Shown here piece by piece: positions 12,101-27,100 of a stretch of DNA of 64,000 bases (positions within the stretch are counted from its first letter, which is position 1; each line of letters opens with the position of its first letter). Made by a program: the position numbers and the translations under genes. Source of the DNA: Micrasema longulum (lineage: Eukaryota > Arthropoda > Insecta > Trichoptera > Brachycentridae); NCBI GenBank assembly GCA_022494885.1, contig JAGVSM010001664.1, positions 35,508 through 99,507 of the forward strand, written 5' to 3'. Below the pieces are notes generated by a model. The model was not told the origin of the DNA, made no database searches, and worked only from the letters and a program-made list of their open reading frames with translations.

Positions 12101-15100
12101 ATGATTTTTTTCTGTGGAACTTTTAAGGGTCTAAGATGAGCGGTATAATAACATAGAAAACTATAATTGGCCTATAATTTTGGTTTATTTGTAAATATTG
12201 TATTTTTTTTGTTGTTGTTATAATGGCTATTGTTTTCTTTTAATGAATAAAATAAATATCCTTAAATGTGGTAGGTTAATTTTATAGAGCTATGATGTTT
12301 TTAACACTTGTGCAAGGGGCAATAAGGAACACTTTTCCTTAAAAAAAACTCAATTTGCCAAAAATGACGCTTACGTTGTTCTGCCGATTATGGCTCGATA
12401 TTATGCAAGACTAACAGTATTGCACAAAAAAGGTTTATTTAGATATGACAAACGTTCTGCAGTACATTCACCCCATGGAGAAATGGAAAACAAAGGAACG
12501 TGGCCTATAAAGAGGCTGATTGGGTGTTAGGTGTTACTAGGTTGTTGGGTGTTGTTAGGTGTTGTTGGGTGTTGTTGGGTGTTACTATGCCCTGTGGTAA
12601 CACCCAATCAGCCCAGCCAACCTGAAGAGTCAGCTCAATGCAGTCACTCAGTTCCAGAATGCAGTTCAAGTGCAGCCAGTTCAACTCCTCATCGCTGTAA
12701 CACTCGCGCGACATAATTCATTATTTATTTGCCATGTAATAAATACGCATTAAACAGCAACCTCGTGTCTTCTGTCAATCTCTAACTGGGGTAGGCGCTC
12801 CACACCCTCAACTACTATAAATCCTACACATATACATTTTATATACATGTAAGGGCGGGCATATTGCCTTAAGGCGATTTCTTCCCACCTACCCAAACCG
12901 TTCAGTTTGAGAAAATAATGGTACGGATATATACTAGGTAATAACAAAATCTTATAATTTGAAACAAAAATAAACCAAAAATCTATACTATGCTATGAAG
13001 AGAGGAAGGGGAATGGGAAAGAAAGAAGGAGAAAGGAAAAACTCAAATATTTAGATAATGGTGTAGTAACCACTGGCGGCTCCTGACTAAAAACATTGGC
13101 AGTGAATTTTTTTTACATTTTGTCAACTTGTTTACAATAATTCAATAATATTATAACAATATGACAGGTCCGGCGTGAAAAACGAGCAATAGTATGACCG
13201 CCCGCGCATCGGAACCAGGAATGCTAAATTCCCCTAACATTATACGTACGTAATAGGTAACTAAATTCATACTAATATCATGTCATTACGCATGTTCAAA
13301 GTGACATTACAAACGAACTTCAAACTTCAAATCTGTGCATGCGTTGGCAATGCCCAGAGTATGTATATTATCTTCTCCCTCTAACGCACGATTCACCGGT
13401 ATGAAGCGTTGTCTATCTCGCTCAAATGACGATTTTAGGAGATATGGTGTATTTCATACAAATTCAGGGTAAAGAATTGTGCAAAACAGAATATGCACGG
13501 GGACGATTGCGCATACGTAGACAAGATGAGAAAATCATCCGCTAGAGTCGATCTTGCTAGATCTTTTGGCGCTAGTATAAAATATTGTGATGTTTACGAG
13601 TATAATATTGACACAAATCCCGGTTTCTTTGTACATTTAACATATTTTTGCTATCAATAAAATTACTAATTTATTTCCACATATTTTTACTGGGCAGTGC
13701 ACTGCACTTATGCGCATACTAAGGAACCGCCTCTGGTAGTAACTCTCTATGCCGCAAATCCGGCAATACTCACAATCATCCCGAAGTCGTACCCCCAGGG
13801 GAGGAAGAGCACGCCCGTGATGTACTTCTCCCAGTGGCTGAGGTAGAAGGAGAGCAGGATGTTCCACAGCACTAGATACATGCGCCAGGCGCTGATGGTG
13901 TGGTCGTGGCGCCCGAAGCAGGAGTACAGGCACACGGGCACCAGGGCCGCTGCGTACGAGTCCAGCCCGTGGTCGAACAGCTCGCCCAGGGGGCCCGAAG
14001 AGCCCGTGCGGCGGGCTTGCTTCCCGTCAATACCGTCTGAAAAGATCATTATTTTTCAATACATATTTTTTTTTCATTATTTGATTTACTAATTGAAAAA
14101 AATTGTTTGTTCACATGTTATAATTGTTTTTCTTTGTCTACTTTTTCGTCTTGTTTTGATTCTTTATTTGATACACAAAAAGGTTGAAATAATTTGTCCC
14201 TTTGTTTTTTTAATATTTTTTTTTTAATTATTTATTTTTTATTTTTTTATTTTTGCACCACAACAGGCCAGGAGGCCCAATTCCAGTGGTGAATTACATC
14301 ACAGAACACCCAGGCTTGAGAAAAATCACATTTTTAATTTTTGTGTTCTCACCGGGAATCGAACCCGGAACCTTCCGTGCGTGAGTCAAGCGTCTTGACC
14401 ACTACACCACGGAGGCCGCCCTTTGTCAGAATAAACAAAAAGCTTATTATATAAATTAACAAAAAGCTTATTATATAAATTAACATATATATTTTTAATA
14501 CGAGGTAAGTATATACCAAATTTCGATTCCCGACATGGTTGATATGTAATATTTCTTTAAAAGGTTGTTTTTACACTAAAAATATTTCATAGTCCCTGGA
14601 CCTGAAGCGTGAGACTGATCATCTTACCTTCTTGTAACAAAAATGATCAAGATACGCTGCGATTCGTGTGCCAATGCAGTGCCCTATGCACCATTAGGTG
14701 TGGAAAGAAAATGATGATGATATACCAAATTAAAAGAAAAATCAATGGCGCCTATAAAATTGTCAAAACACTTATGTTTATAATTAATAGATAATATACT
14801 GATTTTTTTTTTTTTTAAACACAGATAATAGGGAAATACAATGTGACCCAGGCTCAAGAGACCAGCCTTTGTCAAATAAAAATAAATGTAAAATTATCAA
14901 CAAAAAACTTTAAAAGGAAGGTCTATCTCTTAATAATCTTATAATTTTAATAATAAATTTATATTTGAATCATTGTGGTTATTCATAATAATTAAGAATT
15001 GTCAACTATACCTCGATAAAGAAGCACACGTTGCTTTGAAACCGGTTGGTAATTTAAAAAAAAAGTATTTTTATTTTAATTTTAAAACATTGTTACCTAA

Positions 15101-18100
15101 AGTGTAAGCCACAAAGAGCGAGATGGCCATCAGGAGCCAGCACCAGCGAGGCAGGGGGGGATCTGCCCCTCGGGGGGGATCCGAGGACGCGGAGTAGCCG
15201 TAGTCCAGCCAGCACGTCAGTAGGAAGTTGCTGACCAGCAGCATGAAGCCGGCGAAGGTCATAGAGTTGGGCGCCACCCATTTGGGGATATACTGGAAGG
15301 AAATGGGTGAATTATTTTAATGAATTCTCATTTTACTGTTTAAACTCATATAGTGTCCATGCGACTCTGTGGAATCATCTCCCATCCACTACCAAAGATG
15401 TTGCTACATTATCTCTGTATAAAGCACGTCTGAAGAAACATCTCCTTTCTCTTTCTTAACCTCTCCTCCTTTCCTATTTCCTCTTTATTCCTTTTCTCCA
15501 TTGAGTAATAGTATTAATTTAAGGTAATTTATATACAAATACAGTTATTTCTATTTTCGTATATCTTCAGCTTTTGTTATTTTTAGTTTCTATTAAATAT
15601 TTTGTTTTATTTATTCATATAGATATATATTACAAAAAAAAAACGTATCCCTAACTCTACGAGGCCAAGAGCCCTGGGTCAAGTTGGGGTACAACATAAT
15701 AGAAAGTGAAAGCATGCATATTATTAAATCAACAATGTTTTGAGTGTGTCCAAATGCTTGCAGACTGGCTGGATTTTCTCCCTAGGGAGTTTTTCATATT
15801 TAAATTTGTTGCAACAGAGACGGAAAACATTTTTGAGAAGGGAATATGGGAGTCTAGGCATTTACAGGGCTTATAGCCTGTAATGACAGGTCATGTGTAA
15901 CATTCACCATTCTGCCTATGTTTTAATTAGAATAGGTTCAGTCGGATGAATCTCACCCACATGATAAAGGTTTCAGCTCTTTTACTTCAGAAAAATCAAC
16001 AGATGAAAGAGTTGAGGAAATGTGGATGTTAAAACATAGGCAGAATGGTGAATGTTACACAGTGTATGTTGCATGTGTAAAGTGGACACTTAAACCAGCC
16101 AATGACGGGTCATAAGCCCTGTGAATGCCTGGACTCCCATATTTCCTTCTCAAAAATGTTTTCCCTCTCTGTTGCAACAAATTTACATATTATTAAAGAA
16201 TACTACAAATATATTTTTTACATAAAAATAAATTTCAATGAACATTTGGACAACACGCTTAATAGTACTATATACAGGGTGTTCTTTAAACCCCGTCACA
16301 TCCGAAACCACGATGATAAGTATGAGCAAGAAGACATATTAGCACATAAAAAAAATTTTTAGAACGAATAAAATTTACAAAAATAAAATATAAAAAAACA
16401 AATGGTTGCTTACTTCTGCAAGGGAGAAGCGAGGAAAGGGGAGTCTGATACACCTTCAACCACATGGCCACGCCCTCCTCGCTTCTCCCCTGTAGAAGTA
16501 AGCAACCATTTGTTTTTTTAAATATATATATTTTTTTAATTCTGCATTACACAGTAGAATATTTCATAGTCCCTGGACTAGAGTAAGACTGATCATCTTA
16601 CCTTCATGTGACAAAAATGATCAAGATACGCCGCGATTGGTGTACCAATGCAGTGCCCTATGCACCATAAGAAAGGGAATGATGATGATGATGATTCTTT
16701 AAAATATTTGACTCTATACCGCGAGGCTATGTACATATTAATATTTCAATGGTTGTGTAGTACAGGTAAACGTCGGTTCGGTTCAATATACGCCGATTTA
16801 CAACCTACAACTACGCCAGTCGGTGCCGGCGTGGGATTCCCCGGTTCGGCCGACGCCAGACGACAGTAGGCGCCGCGATTCTAATAGCAGACACACTTTT
16901 ACACGTTGTTTTATTCTATTACCGTGAAAGCGAGCAGCCTATTGCCTATTGTGTGTGTGAAATTGTTTCCGAGTTAGTTTTCGTTTTGTGTTCAAGAAAA
17001 ATAAAAAGGTATGATTATATTTTTTATTTTATTATTATTAAAATGAAAAGAATATTAAAATATTTGTAGTTTATGCTATGATTCTGCAAGAAAGGAAGCA
17101 ACAATCAAAGCAAATAAAATCGGATGCTTTTTCCAAAGAAGTGTGAGAATTTAATTTAGTACTGACGAACTGGCGAGTTACTATTTATTATAAAAAAATC
17201 ATTATTTATATCAAGAAATTATTATTTATTTTGTAAACGAATTTAAACTGTATTTATTAAATACATTTATAATTTATTTTGAATACATATAGGATATGTA
17301 TGAAATAAACACGTTAGATTGTTCCTAGAATTTTGACTCGGAACCTAATCTTATATATCTTTCATTATATAGTGTGTGCGGACCAACTACTGCTTTACAA
17401 AATTATGACAGGAATGGTTGACTGTACAGAGCTGCTTGGTTTAATAACAATACATGTGCCAGCCAGGATTTGTAGACGGTACCACCTGTTTCATGTACCA
17501 ATAAGTAAAACATCGATGTTAAAAATGCTTTTTTTCCTAGGACTTTTTCAATGTACAATACAAAATTTAAAAATATAGATTACACAAACATCACTCTGTC
17601 AGATTTAAAATTTACACTAAAAATGTATTATTTAACTTAGTAGACATTATAATAATACATATGTACATCTCCCCTCCCCTCCTTATCCTCTCTTCAAGCA
17701 TTCTTGTCCTTATCCCGCCCAGTAACTTAATGTTCTTAAAATAAATATAAAAAAATCTTTGATTATTGAGTACATGAAAATAACATTTTTATATGTATAA
17801 ATTGTAAGTATTTATTTGATATGTAATATATTTTCTTTACTAACTTTATATACTATGTGGAAATCTGATATTAGTTCTGAGTTTATACACTATATCTGTT
17901 TGTTTACTAAAAATATGTATGTAGAGCTGTTGATTTCCCGAATAAAATAAAATAAAATATTTGTGTTTATTTTACGCCAATTTATTTACGCCGGTGTCTC
18001 TCGGAACGGAACCCCGGCGTGAAACGACGTTTACTTTTATTGTAAAATAAACCATAAAAGATTAACACATAACTAGATATGCAAAATAGCGTGATTTTGC

Positions 18101-21100
18101 ATAAAACGAGTGGTGATTCTGAAAAAAGCTACGCTTACAAACAAAGGTCTATTTTTTCGTTATATTTTTTTTATGGAATTCCTAAAAGCCTGTAAGTATG
18201 TAGAAAATAAATTTAAAAAAAGAGTGGTATATTAAAATATAGAAGCTTGATTTCGAACAAAGAAGTTCTGGAGTAAATACGCCGGATTCTGGAAAAAAGA
18301 CGTTTGATTCTGAAATTATGAGATTCGTTTATGCAATAACCAATGATGCAATTTTCCCTTGTATGTTGGCATCGCCGAGGAGACCTAAGTCCTCAGATGC
18401 GGTGTGCGGTATGTGGTAGGCAAGCTGTAATTAGTGTCCTGACGAAACTGGTAGACATGGAAAAGTAGGTCAGTAATATAATTTAGAAACATTTAATAAA
18501 AAGAATGACTCACCTCTACAACCTTATTCCAAAATGGATGCATCACATAAACACTGATGGGGCTCGTATCCACAGAGTTATACTGGAAAAGAGAAATTAT
18601 AATTATTAGAACAAAGAGGAAATGCGATTTTTGGTAACAAAGGTCTACGATGTATGCGAGGGAAGCGATTTGCTGATGAATGTCGAATGTGATGGTTTTT
18701 GAAAGAAATGAAACTATGACTAAATGTGAAATCACTGTGAATGGGGGGTTATACTAAAACAAGTAGAGAAATTTGTGTATCTGGGAAGTATGTTTACTAG
18801 GGATAGAATGACTGATAAATATATTGAAAGGAGGGCGAGTGTCGGGAACAAAGTGAACAGTGCACTTAAATCACGGAAAGTCTATTTTAAATATTTAAGG
18901 TTCATACAGTAGACACTCTTTATAAAATAAATTCTATTACACAAATATATAAAAAATTAAAAATAAAAGAATTTGAAATGAATAAGTCACTCAGATAATA
19001 TTAAAATTCCTAAATTCCAAACAAAATTATAATAATCTTCCTAATGAACTAAAAACTATTAAAAATAATATATCAATAAATAAATTTAAAGTTAATCTAA
19101 AGAAATTTTCGAACTCGTGTAAAAACAACATTAAATTTTAATTAGTATGAATGTATTATTGTTTTATGTTTTTGCTTTATATATCCTATGTTTTTATTTT
19201 TCTTTTCATGTACTCTTATTTAAAATTATATAAACTCTTATAAATAAACAACTAAAACAGTGTAAGTCACTCTCCTAGCACAAGAGTTAGTCTTTTTTAT
19301 GGAGAGTTAGTGATAACATTTACTAGATGTGTAAAAGTAGTTATGTTTAGAATTTCACAAAAACTAGTACTTTTTGTGAAATTTATAAATAAAAACTTTA
19401 AAAAAAATAAAAATCAACATTGGCAAATAATGCCTCGATGCTAGCAAGACGCTTCTTTCAGTGCAGTGACGAAGTGAAGAAAATAATCTTTACATCGTAT
19501 TTGACGTCCATGTATACAGCGGAACTATGAGACCATTATACGCAAGCAGCATGGAAAAAGTTAAGGGTCACATATAATAACGCAGGCAATTATTTGGACT
19601 GCCTAGGTACTGCAGTGCCTCCGAAATGTTCACAGCTGGGCGGGTAAACACCTTCGCTGCCCTACTTCGCCAAAGAGCTTGGAGCCTATGGGAACGCCTG
19701 AGAAGCTCCAAAAACGCGCTTCTCCGAGCCACTGCAGGGTGAATCCATTCACCCCTGTTCGAGCGATGGCGGAATATGCTGAGACCACCACCATAAATAT
19801 TAACTAACTAAAGTAAATAAATAAATAAAAAATAAATAAATGCTTAAAATATAAAATTTATTGGAAATTTTGTTTCATATGGTAGAATTGGCTCTGCACA
19901 GTGTAGACTTTTTACTGTTTTTTAAAATTATTTTTTATGTTTGTCGCAAGAGGCAAAATTAGCAGTTCACAATGGAGTCCTGGTTCCGACCCTGATGTAT
20001 GGGAGAAATTGCCTTAATATGCCCGCCCTTATATGTATATAAATTGTATACAGGTGTTCTTTAAACACTGTCACATCCGAAACCACGATGATCAGTATGA
20101 CCAAGAAGACATATTGGCACATTAAAATAAATTTTTAGAACTAATAAAATTTACAAAAATAAAATATTTAAAAAAACAAATGGTTGCTTACTTCTGCAAG
20201 GGAGAAGCGAGGAGAGGGGAGGAGGGAGTCTTATACACCGTCAACCACATGGCCACGCCCCCTCGCTTCTCCTCTGCAGAAGTAAGCAACCATTTGTTTT
20301 TTTAAATATATATATTATTTTTTTTAATTCTGCGTTCTAAATATTGTTTTAAATATGCTAATATGTCTTCTTGCCCATACTGATCATCGTGGTTTCGGAT
20401 GTGACAGGATTTAAAGAACACCCTGTATGTATAAAGTGTTAAATAAATTGAGATTTAAAAAAAACAGTTGTGTTCCGAAATTGGTAGGTACATTATTTTA
20501 AGTGGCGATTTTAAAAAGCAATATACCCGTGTAAATTATAGAAAATATTTTTAATGAAAAACCATAAAGAAAACTGTGTAAGCGTAATAAACCAAAGTTG
20601 ATAAGGGGTCAGTCGCATTTGTGTTGGAAAACACTATTAAATAATTATGTCTGATAAAAAAATAATATACTTATACAGTAGTACCTCTGCCTACAAGATA
20701 AGGAGGAGTAAACAAGTTGTTAAAATAAAATTTAGTGAGTATGTAAATACTGCAAAATACATTGCTTAAGTGCGTAACATAAATTATTCATAAAATTGAA
20801 TACTTGTTATTATTCGGAATTAAGTTGAGCGGACAAATCGATATGATTTTTTTCTGTAAAATGCAAGAAATGCTAGCGCATTTTTTTTCTGCGCCTCCCC
20901 GAAAAAAAAATTCCGCGCCTCCCTGCCGATTAAAAAAAATAGATATAATACGAGGGTGGATTGATAATGAAGCTACCTAGCGCTAGATGGCAGCACAAAC
21001 ACAAAAAATATTATTTTTTCCGAATTGCGATCTGTCAAACGGCAGCTTTTAAAATGTCACCCAAATTCATCGATTAGTTTATTTGTTGTAGTCGTTTGAA

Positions 21101-24100
21101 GTAAACAACTTTTGTGTTTCTTGAAAAATGGAAAAAAGCGAATTTCGTGCAGTGATTAAACACTATTATTTGAAAGGGAAAACGGCGAAAGGGACAAAAG
21201 AAAAGCTCGATAAACATTACGGTGATTCTGCTCCGTCAGATTACATGGTCAAATATTGGATTGCTGAATTTAAACGCGGCCGAACAAGCACTGCAACAAT
21301 ACCATCAACAGGAAGGCCAAAAGAGGTGGTTACTGAAGAAAATATCAAGAAAATCCACGATATAGTTATGAATGATCGCCGAGTGAAGTTGCGTGAGATT
21401 GTTGAAATGATAAACATCTCATATGACCGTGTGTTCAACATTTTGCATGAACATTTGCATATGAAAAAGCTATCGGCGAGATGGGTGCCGCGTTTGCTCA
21501 TTGTCGAACAAAAACGAGTTCGAGAGACCACTTCACAGCAGTGTTTGGACATGATAAAGCGTAATCCTGTTGATTTTTGGCGTCGATTAATAACTTTTGA
21601 TGAAACGTGGGTGCACCACTATACACCTGAAACCAAAAATCAATAGAAACAATGTGTGAAAGCTGGTGAAAGTGCTCCGAGGAAGGCAAAGGCAGTGAAA
21701 TCGGCTGGCAAGGTTATGGCCACTGTATTTTGGGATGCATTTGGAATATTGCTCACCGATTATCTTCAAAAAGGATCCACAATCACAGGAAAGTATTATC
21801 GTGCATTATTGGATCAATTGACCGATGCAATCAAGGAAAAACGACCACATTTAAAGAAGAAAAAGTGCTCTTTCTTTAAGACAATGCACCGGTTCACACA
21901 GCATTAGATACGATGCTAAAATTACGTGAAATACACTTCGAATTGGTTGATCATCCACCTTATAGTCCAGATTTATCTCCTAGTGACTTTTTCCTGTTTC
22001 CAAACTTGAAAAGATGGCTCGCAGGAAAAAGATTCAGCTCAAACGAAGAAGTGATTACCGAAACTAACGCGTATTTTGAGAGGTTCCCGAAAGCGTATTA
22101 TTCAGATGGTAAAAAAAGTTGGAATATCGTCTTACTAAGTGTGTCGAAGTAAAAGGAGACTTTGTTAAGAAATAAATGGTTTTTGAAAAAAAAAAGTTTT
22201 CTTCCTATTTAGGTAGCTTCATTTTCAATCCGCCCTCGTAATATGTACACGTTTGAAATAATAAAAAAAATTATTTTCAATTGAAATTAAACGTATGAAT
22301 CAAAATGTAAAAAAAAAACAAAAAATGCACGATCATTCACTGAATTTTACAATAGGGAAATATCACATACTTCGAATACCGATAAACATATATGAAATGG
22401 ATTTGGAATAATTTGTATGATAAAGTATTTTCGAAATCAATTGGATATTGTGGTGAAATGTTTTCATACATAAATGTAAAATGAAAAATAAAATAAAAAT
22501 ACGTTGCTAGAAAAACGCAACATGTTTGGCTTTGGTAGTTGTGACGTCAAGATTCGTGACAATCTTCTAAACAAATTTGAATGGGCAGGAACAAATATAC
22601 ATGAATCGTGACGTATTAGGGGCGTGGCCAATGAAATGACCATTTTTGCGGGAATTCAAAATTACAAATTTAAACACATTTTTTATACTACTATTAGCAA
22701 TTTTTTTTTTTACTGGACGGTAATAGACCGTTATTACTTTAAAAATGTAAAAAAAACAAATAGTGATATTTCCCTATATGTAACGATACGAAGTTTAATT
22801 TATTTGTAGATATGGCATGAAAACAGTTTTTTTAAATATTTTTGGCGCCTCCCATTTTGGAAGCCGCTGCTATAGAGAGTTAAGTCTTTTTATTTTAGAA
22901 TCAAGCGTTTATACTACAAGATCAAGCCTCTTTACGATATAATTAAGCCCTTTTATTTCAAAATCAAGCTCTTTTATTTCTGAATAAAATATCTGTTATT
23001 ACACGTCTTTATTTTGGGTCAATGGAATTCACTTCAGGAACTATTACTATATCCATAAACAAATCTCGTAGTTCCAGAATCAAACATCTTTGTTATAGAA
23101 TGAAACGTCTTTGTTATAGAATCAAACGTCTTTGTTATGGAATCAAACGTCTTTGTTATAGAATCAAACGTCTTTATTACAGAATCAGATGTCGTAATTT
23201 CAGAATCGAACGTCTTAGTTCCAGAATCAAGCGTACTATTCCATAGTAAAATATTTTAATTTTAGAACTAAACGTCTTTATTACAGAATAAAAAGTCTGT
23301 ATTGCATAATCGAACGTCTTTATTTCAGAAGAAAAGGTCTTTATTTACAGAATCAGATTTCGTAATTTCAGAACTTCATCAAACTTCTTAGTTCCAGAAT
23401 CAAGCGTATTTACTCTAGAGTCGATTCCTGTATTCCATAATAAAATATTGTAATTTCAGAAGCAAGCGTATTTATTACAGAATTAAACGTCTTTGTAAAA
23501 GGTTTTTACTTGATTGATTTCCTTGATTGCTTATTCCTTGAACAAATCTCATTATTTCAGAATCAAGCGTCTATATTTTGATAAAAAATTTTCTACATAC
23601 TTATATCCTTTTAAGAATTTCATAAAAAAAAAATATAACGAAAAAACAGTCTTTTGTTTTGCTAATTAGTTCTTCTTCAGAATCACTACTCGTTTTATGC
23701 AAAATCACGCTATTTTACAATACTATACAACCATTGACATATTAATACATAGACGCGCCCTATACAGTAAAAAAAGAAAAAAATAAGGAGTGACACGAAA
23801 AGGTCCCCATAGTTATTTATTTATTTAAACCGGGGCCGCATTCAACGATCATTCATATGCTACCAAAAATTGGAGGATATTCATTTTTGGTAGATAAAAA
23901 AAAGTTTGTTAACAATCAACATAAATTTTTGGTGGATTCCAATCAGATTCTTTACCTAAATTTCATATAATTTCGACACATTTATTTCTTTTCATTTAAA
24001 GAATGCAAAGATAATATTACACGCTTTCATGACATAAGCAGGCCTTTAAATACGCGTTGGGCATTACTGAGCGTTTGGGTACGAGATAAGTGCCATCATT

Positions 24101-27100
24101 TTTGAGGTCTCAGGGCATGTCTATGTATATTAATATGTCAATTTATACAATATTATTTAAAATACTCATTTATTCTATTTACATTGACATGTGAGATCTA
24201 AGTCTATGCATTTTCGCGCGTCGGCGTTCGTCGAGTTTGCAACATCGCAAAGTTCGCCTCGTCCGGCGTCCATTTAAAACGCGAAATAAAACATCGAGTC
24301 TTGAAATAGTTTTGTAAACAAAGCGATCCTGCGGCCTTAGTCTGTAACCGATTCGTTTCGTAAATTCATTCCGAGAGGGAACGAGAGCAAAATACGATTT
24401 TGATCGCGTTAGAGTGAGGTGGGTATATTTCTGGCGAACGAACGAACTTACGAAACGAAATTGTGACTATTCGTGGCAACAAGGTGGATTCGTGTTCCCG
24501 CTTCCCACGGCACCTACACTTACCAACGAGATCGATAGTAAATACTAAAATAGAACAGCCTTTTGTGACGCACAGAAGGAAATGCGGCGGTTGCCGTGGC
24601 AACGCGCGAAAACAAGGAAACGTCAAAATAAAGCGATCGAAATTTGAAATGGAATTTATGTATCGTTTACATGCATCGAGATATAAACAAAGGTGACGCG
24701 TACGCGGAAGGGAGCGACATACTGAATAGAACTCACAGTAGAATGATGTAAACAGTCCGTGCTTTTTACAGTACTACGTGTTTTGCTCGCCAAAGTCGAC
24801 GTGATATGACGTGACGACACTTGCTCCCTCCGCTGGTCATTCCCTTTCCTTTGGGGGCGACTTTTTAGCTAGGATTTGTTTGGAGTGTCGTCTCCACAGA
24901 TTTGGCACTCACTGAAAAGTTACAGAAAAAAATTACAGAATTTCTTGCCAATTAATGTTAAGCAAACATTAGTCCAGAGCTTACTTCTTCCACTAATTGA
25001 CTACGCGGATGTATGTTATCCAGATGCTAACTCTGAATTGCTCGATAAGTTAGAACGATTGCAGAATATTTGTATTCGTTAAATCTCTAATCTTCGCAAA
25101 TTTGACCACATAACCGAGTATCGCACGCAACTACACTGGCTCAGTATCAGGCATAGAAGAAACATTCACCTTCTATCACTTCTTCACAATATTTTAAATA
25201 ATCCCACTTCGCCTGTTTATCTGAGAGAGCTCATCCAACCTCTTTCACAACACGGACTATCTCTTCGTTCTAGTAACGAGAGAACCCTTTTAATACTCTG
25301 TCATGGCTCTAATTTTCTTGCCTCCTCTTTCACAGTAGTAGCGGCTCGATTGTGGAATAATCTACCCACTACTGTTAGAGACGCCCCTTCTTGATTTACA
25401 TTGAAGTCAAGATTGAAATGTCACTATCTAAATATTTAAATTGTTCCTTTATCCTTCTTCTTCCCTTCCCATCCCCTCTCCTCTCTACGTAGTATAATGT
25501 TAATTTTTTTAAATATATTTATTTTTGTTAATCTTTGCTTTTAATTTTTGTATGAAATTGTATTTATAATTTTCTCAAACTGAACGGTTTGGGTAGGTAG
25601 GAAGAAACTGCCTTAAGGCAATATGCCCGCCCTTATATGTATATTTATTGGATACGTATATAAAGTGTCAAATAAATAAATAATATATGCGATTATGTGG
25701 AAAAATTATTCTCTTTGAATCAGTAGTTTCCAATTTTCTTCTGCAGCACAGACTGGTCTAACTGTTTCAGAACTTTTCTGTTCTTATATATTTTTTTCGG
25801 AATGTTTTTTGTCGATTAAAATAACTCTCTAACGACGAATCCGATTAATCAATAAATCATTCATCATAATTCGAATAATAAATTAATGGCTATGGATAAT
25901 AAAAATATTGAAAAAATAGTCAACAAGTGATACTCTGTATTTTTTAAAATACACTTTTTCTAAAATATATAAAAATCTAGTACATTTACTTTCTGAACAT
26001 GTCTCGTATCTCGAGTTAGAAGGGGATACATGTATCTTGAGAAACTTGAAATTAAGAAAAATATGCATTGACACTGATCGATTTTGACGGTATGAGATTT
26101 TTTTATAAAACGGCGAATGACACACTGGACGTCCCAGATTTAACGAGACTGATGAGTATCAAATTACCAAATAGATGTACAAGATAGGAGTCTACCTTTG
26201 TTGTCGCGTCTGGTAGACGTAATTATTTTGTAAATTCTCCAATCGTCAGACTACACCGGCTCTACCTCTATCTCTAAGTGATTCTTTACAATTGCACAAT
26301 TGTAATTGTTGTATAAACATAAAATAATATTAAAATATTACAACAGAGATGAAGAACATTTAAGAGAAGGTAATATAGAAGTCTAGGCATCTACAAGGCT
26401 TATGACATGTCATTGGCTGGTTTCAGTGACCACTTTACATACTGTGTAACATTCACCATTCTGCCCATATATGAACATCTATATTCCTTCAATTCTTTCA
26501 TCTGTTGATGTTTGTGAAGTTAAAGAGCTGAAACCTTTATTTATGCGGGTGAGATTCATCTTATTGAATTATTTCACCTACATACTAGGCAACGCTTGAA
26601 AAATTTATTTTTTCGATTTCTATACTTCTACATGGTTCTACACACTTCTCTGTAGTAATATGTTAATGTTAACAGCTCCCCAGGGAGTTGAATCCACTCT
26701 TTCATCTGTTGAATTGAAGGAATATAGATGTTCAAATATAGGCAGAATGGTGAATGTTACACAGTGTGTAAAGTGGCCACTTAAACCAGCCATTGACAGG
26801 TCATTTTTTTTTTGCACCACAACAGGCCAGGAGGCCCAATTACAGTGGTGAATTACATTACAGAACAACCAAGCTTGAGAAAAATCACATTTTTAATAAG
26901 CCCTGTAGATGCCTAGACTTCTAAATAACACTAGTATGTATTGTACGTGTATTTAATGTATTTCTGTGGATATCTGTCATTGGTTTTATTCTCTGTATAT
27001 TTTATTTGTTATATTTTTTTACATGTATTACTGTTCCCCAATAACTAAAATAAATAAATAAGTCAACAGTGCGTAATCTCCGAGTCAACGCTCGTGCCGG

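Noticed and set aside
12531..12612. Telomere-like G-rich repeat
   Set aside because: The unit GTTGTTGGGT does not match the insect TTAGG repeat and the array is only about 60 bp.
12505..12716. Opposed 60-70-codon ORFs
   Set aside because: Created by the tandem repeat and its inverted flank; no family signal.
23022..23246. Arg/Lys/Cys-rich 74-codon ORF
   Set aside because: It is a translation of the 20-22-bp minisatellite; the amino-acid repeats follow the DNA period.
22895..23575. CRISPR-like regular repeats
   Set aside because: Units are contiguous and divergent with no spacers, in a eukaryotic intron: a minisatellite.
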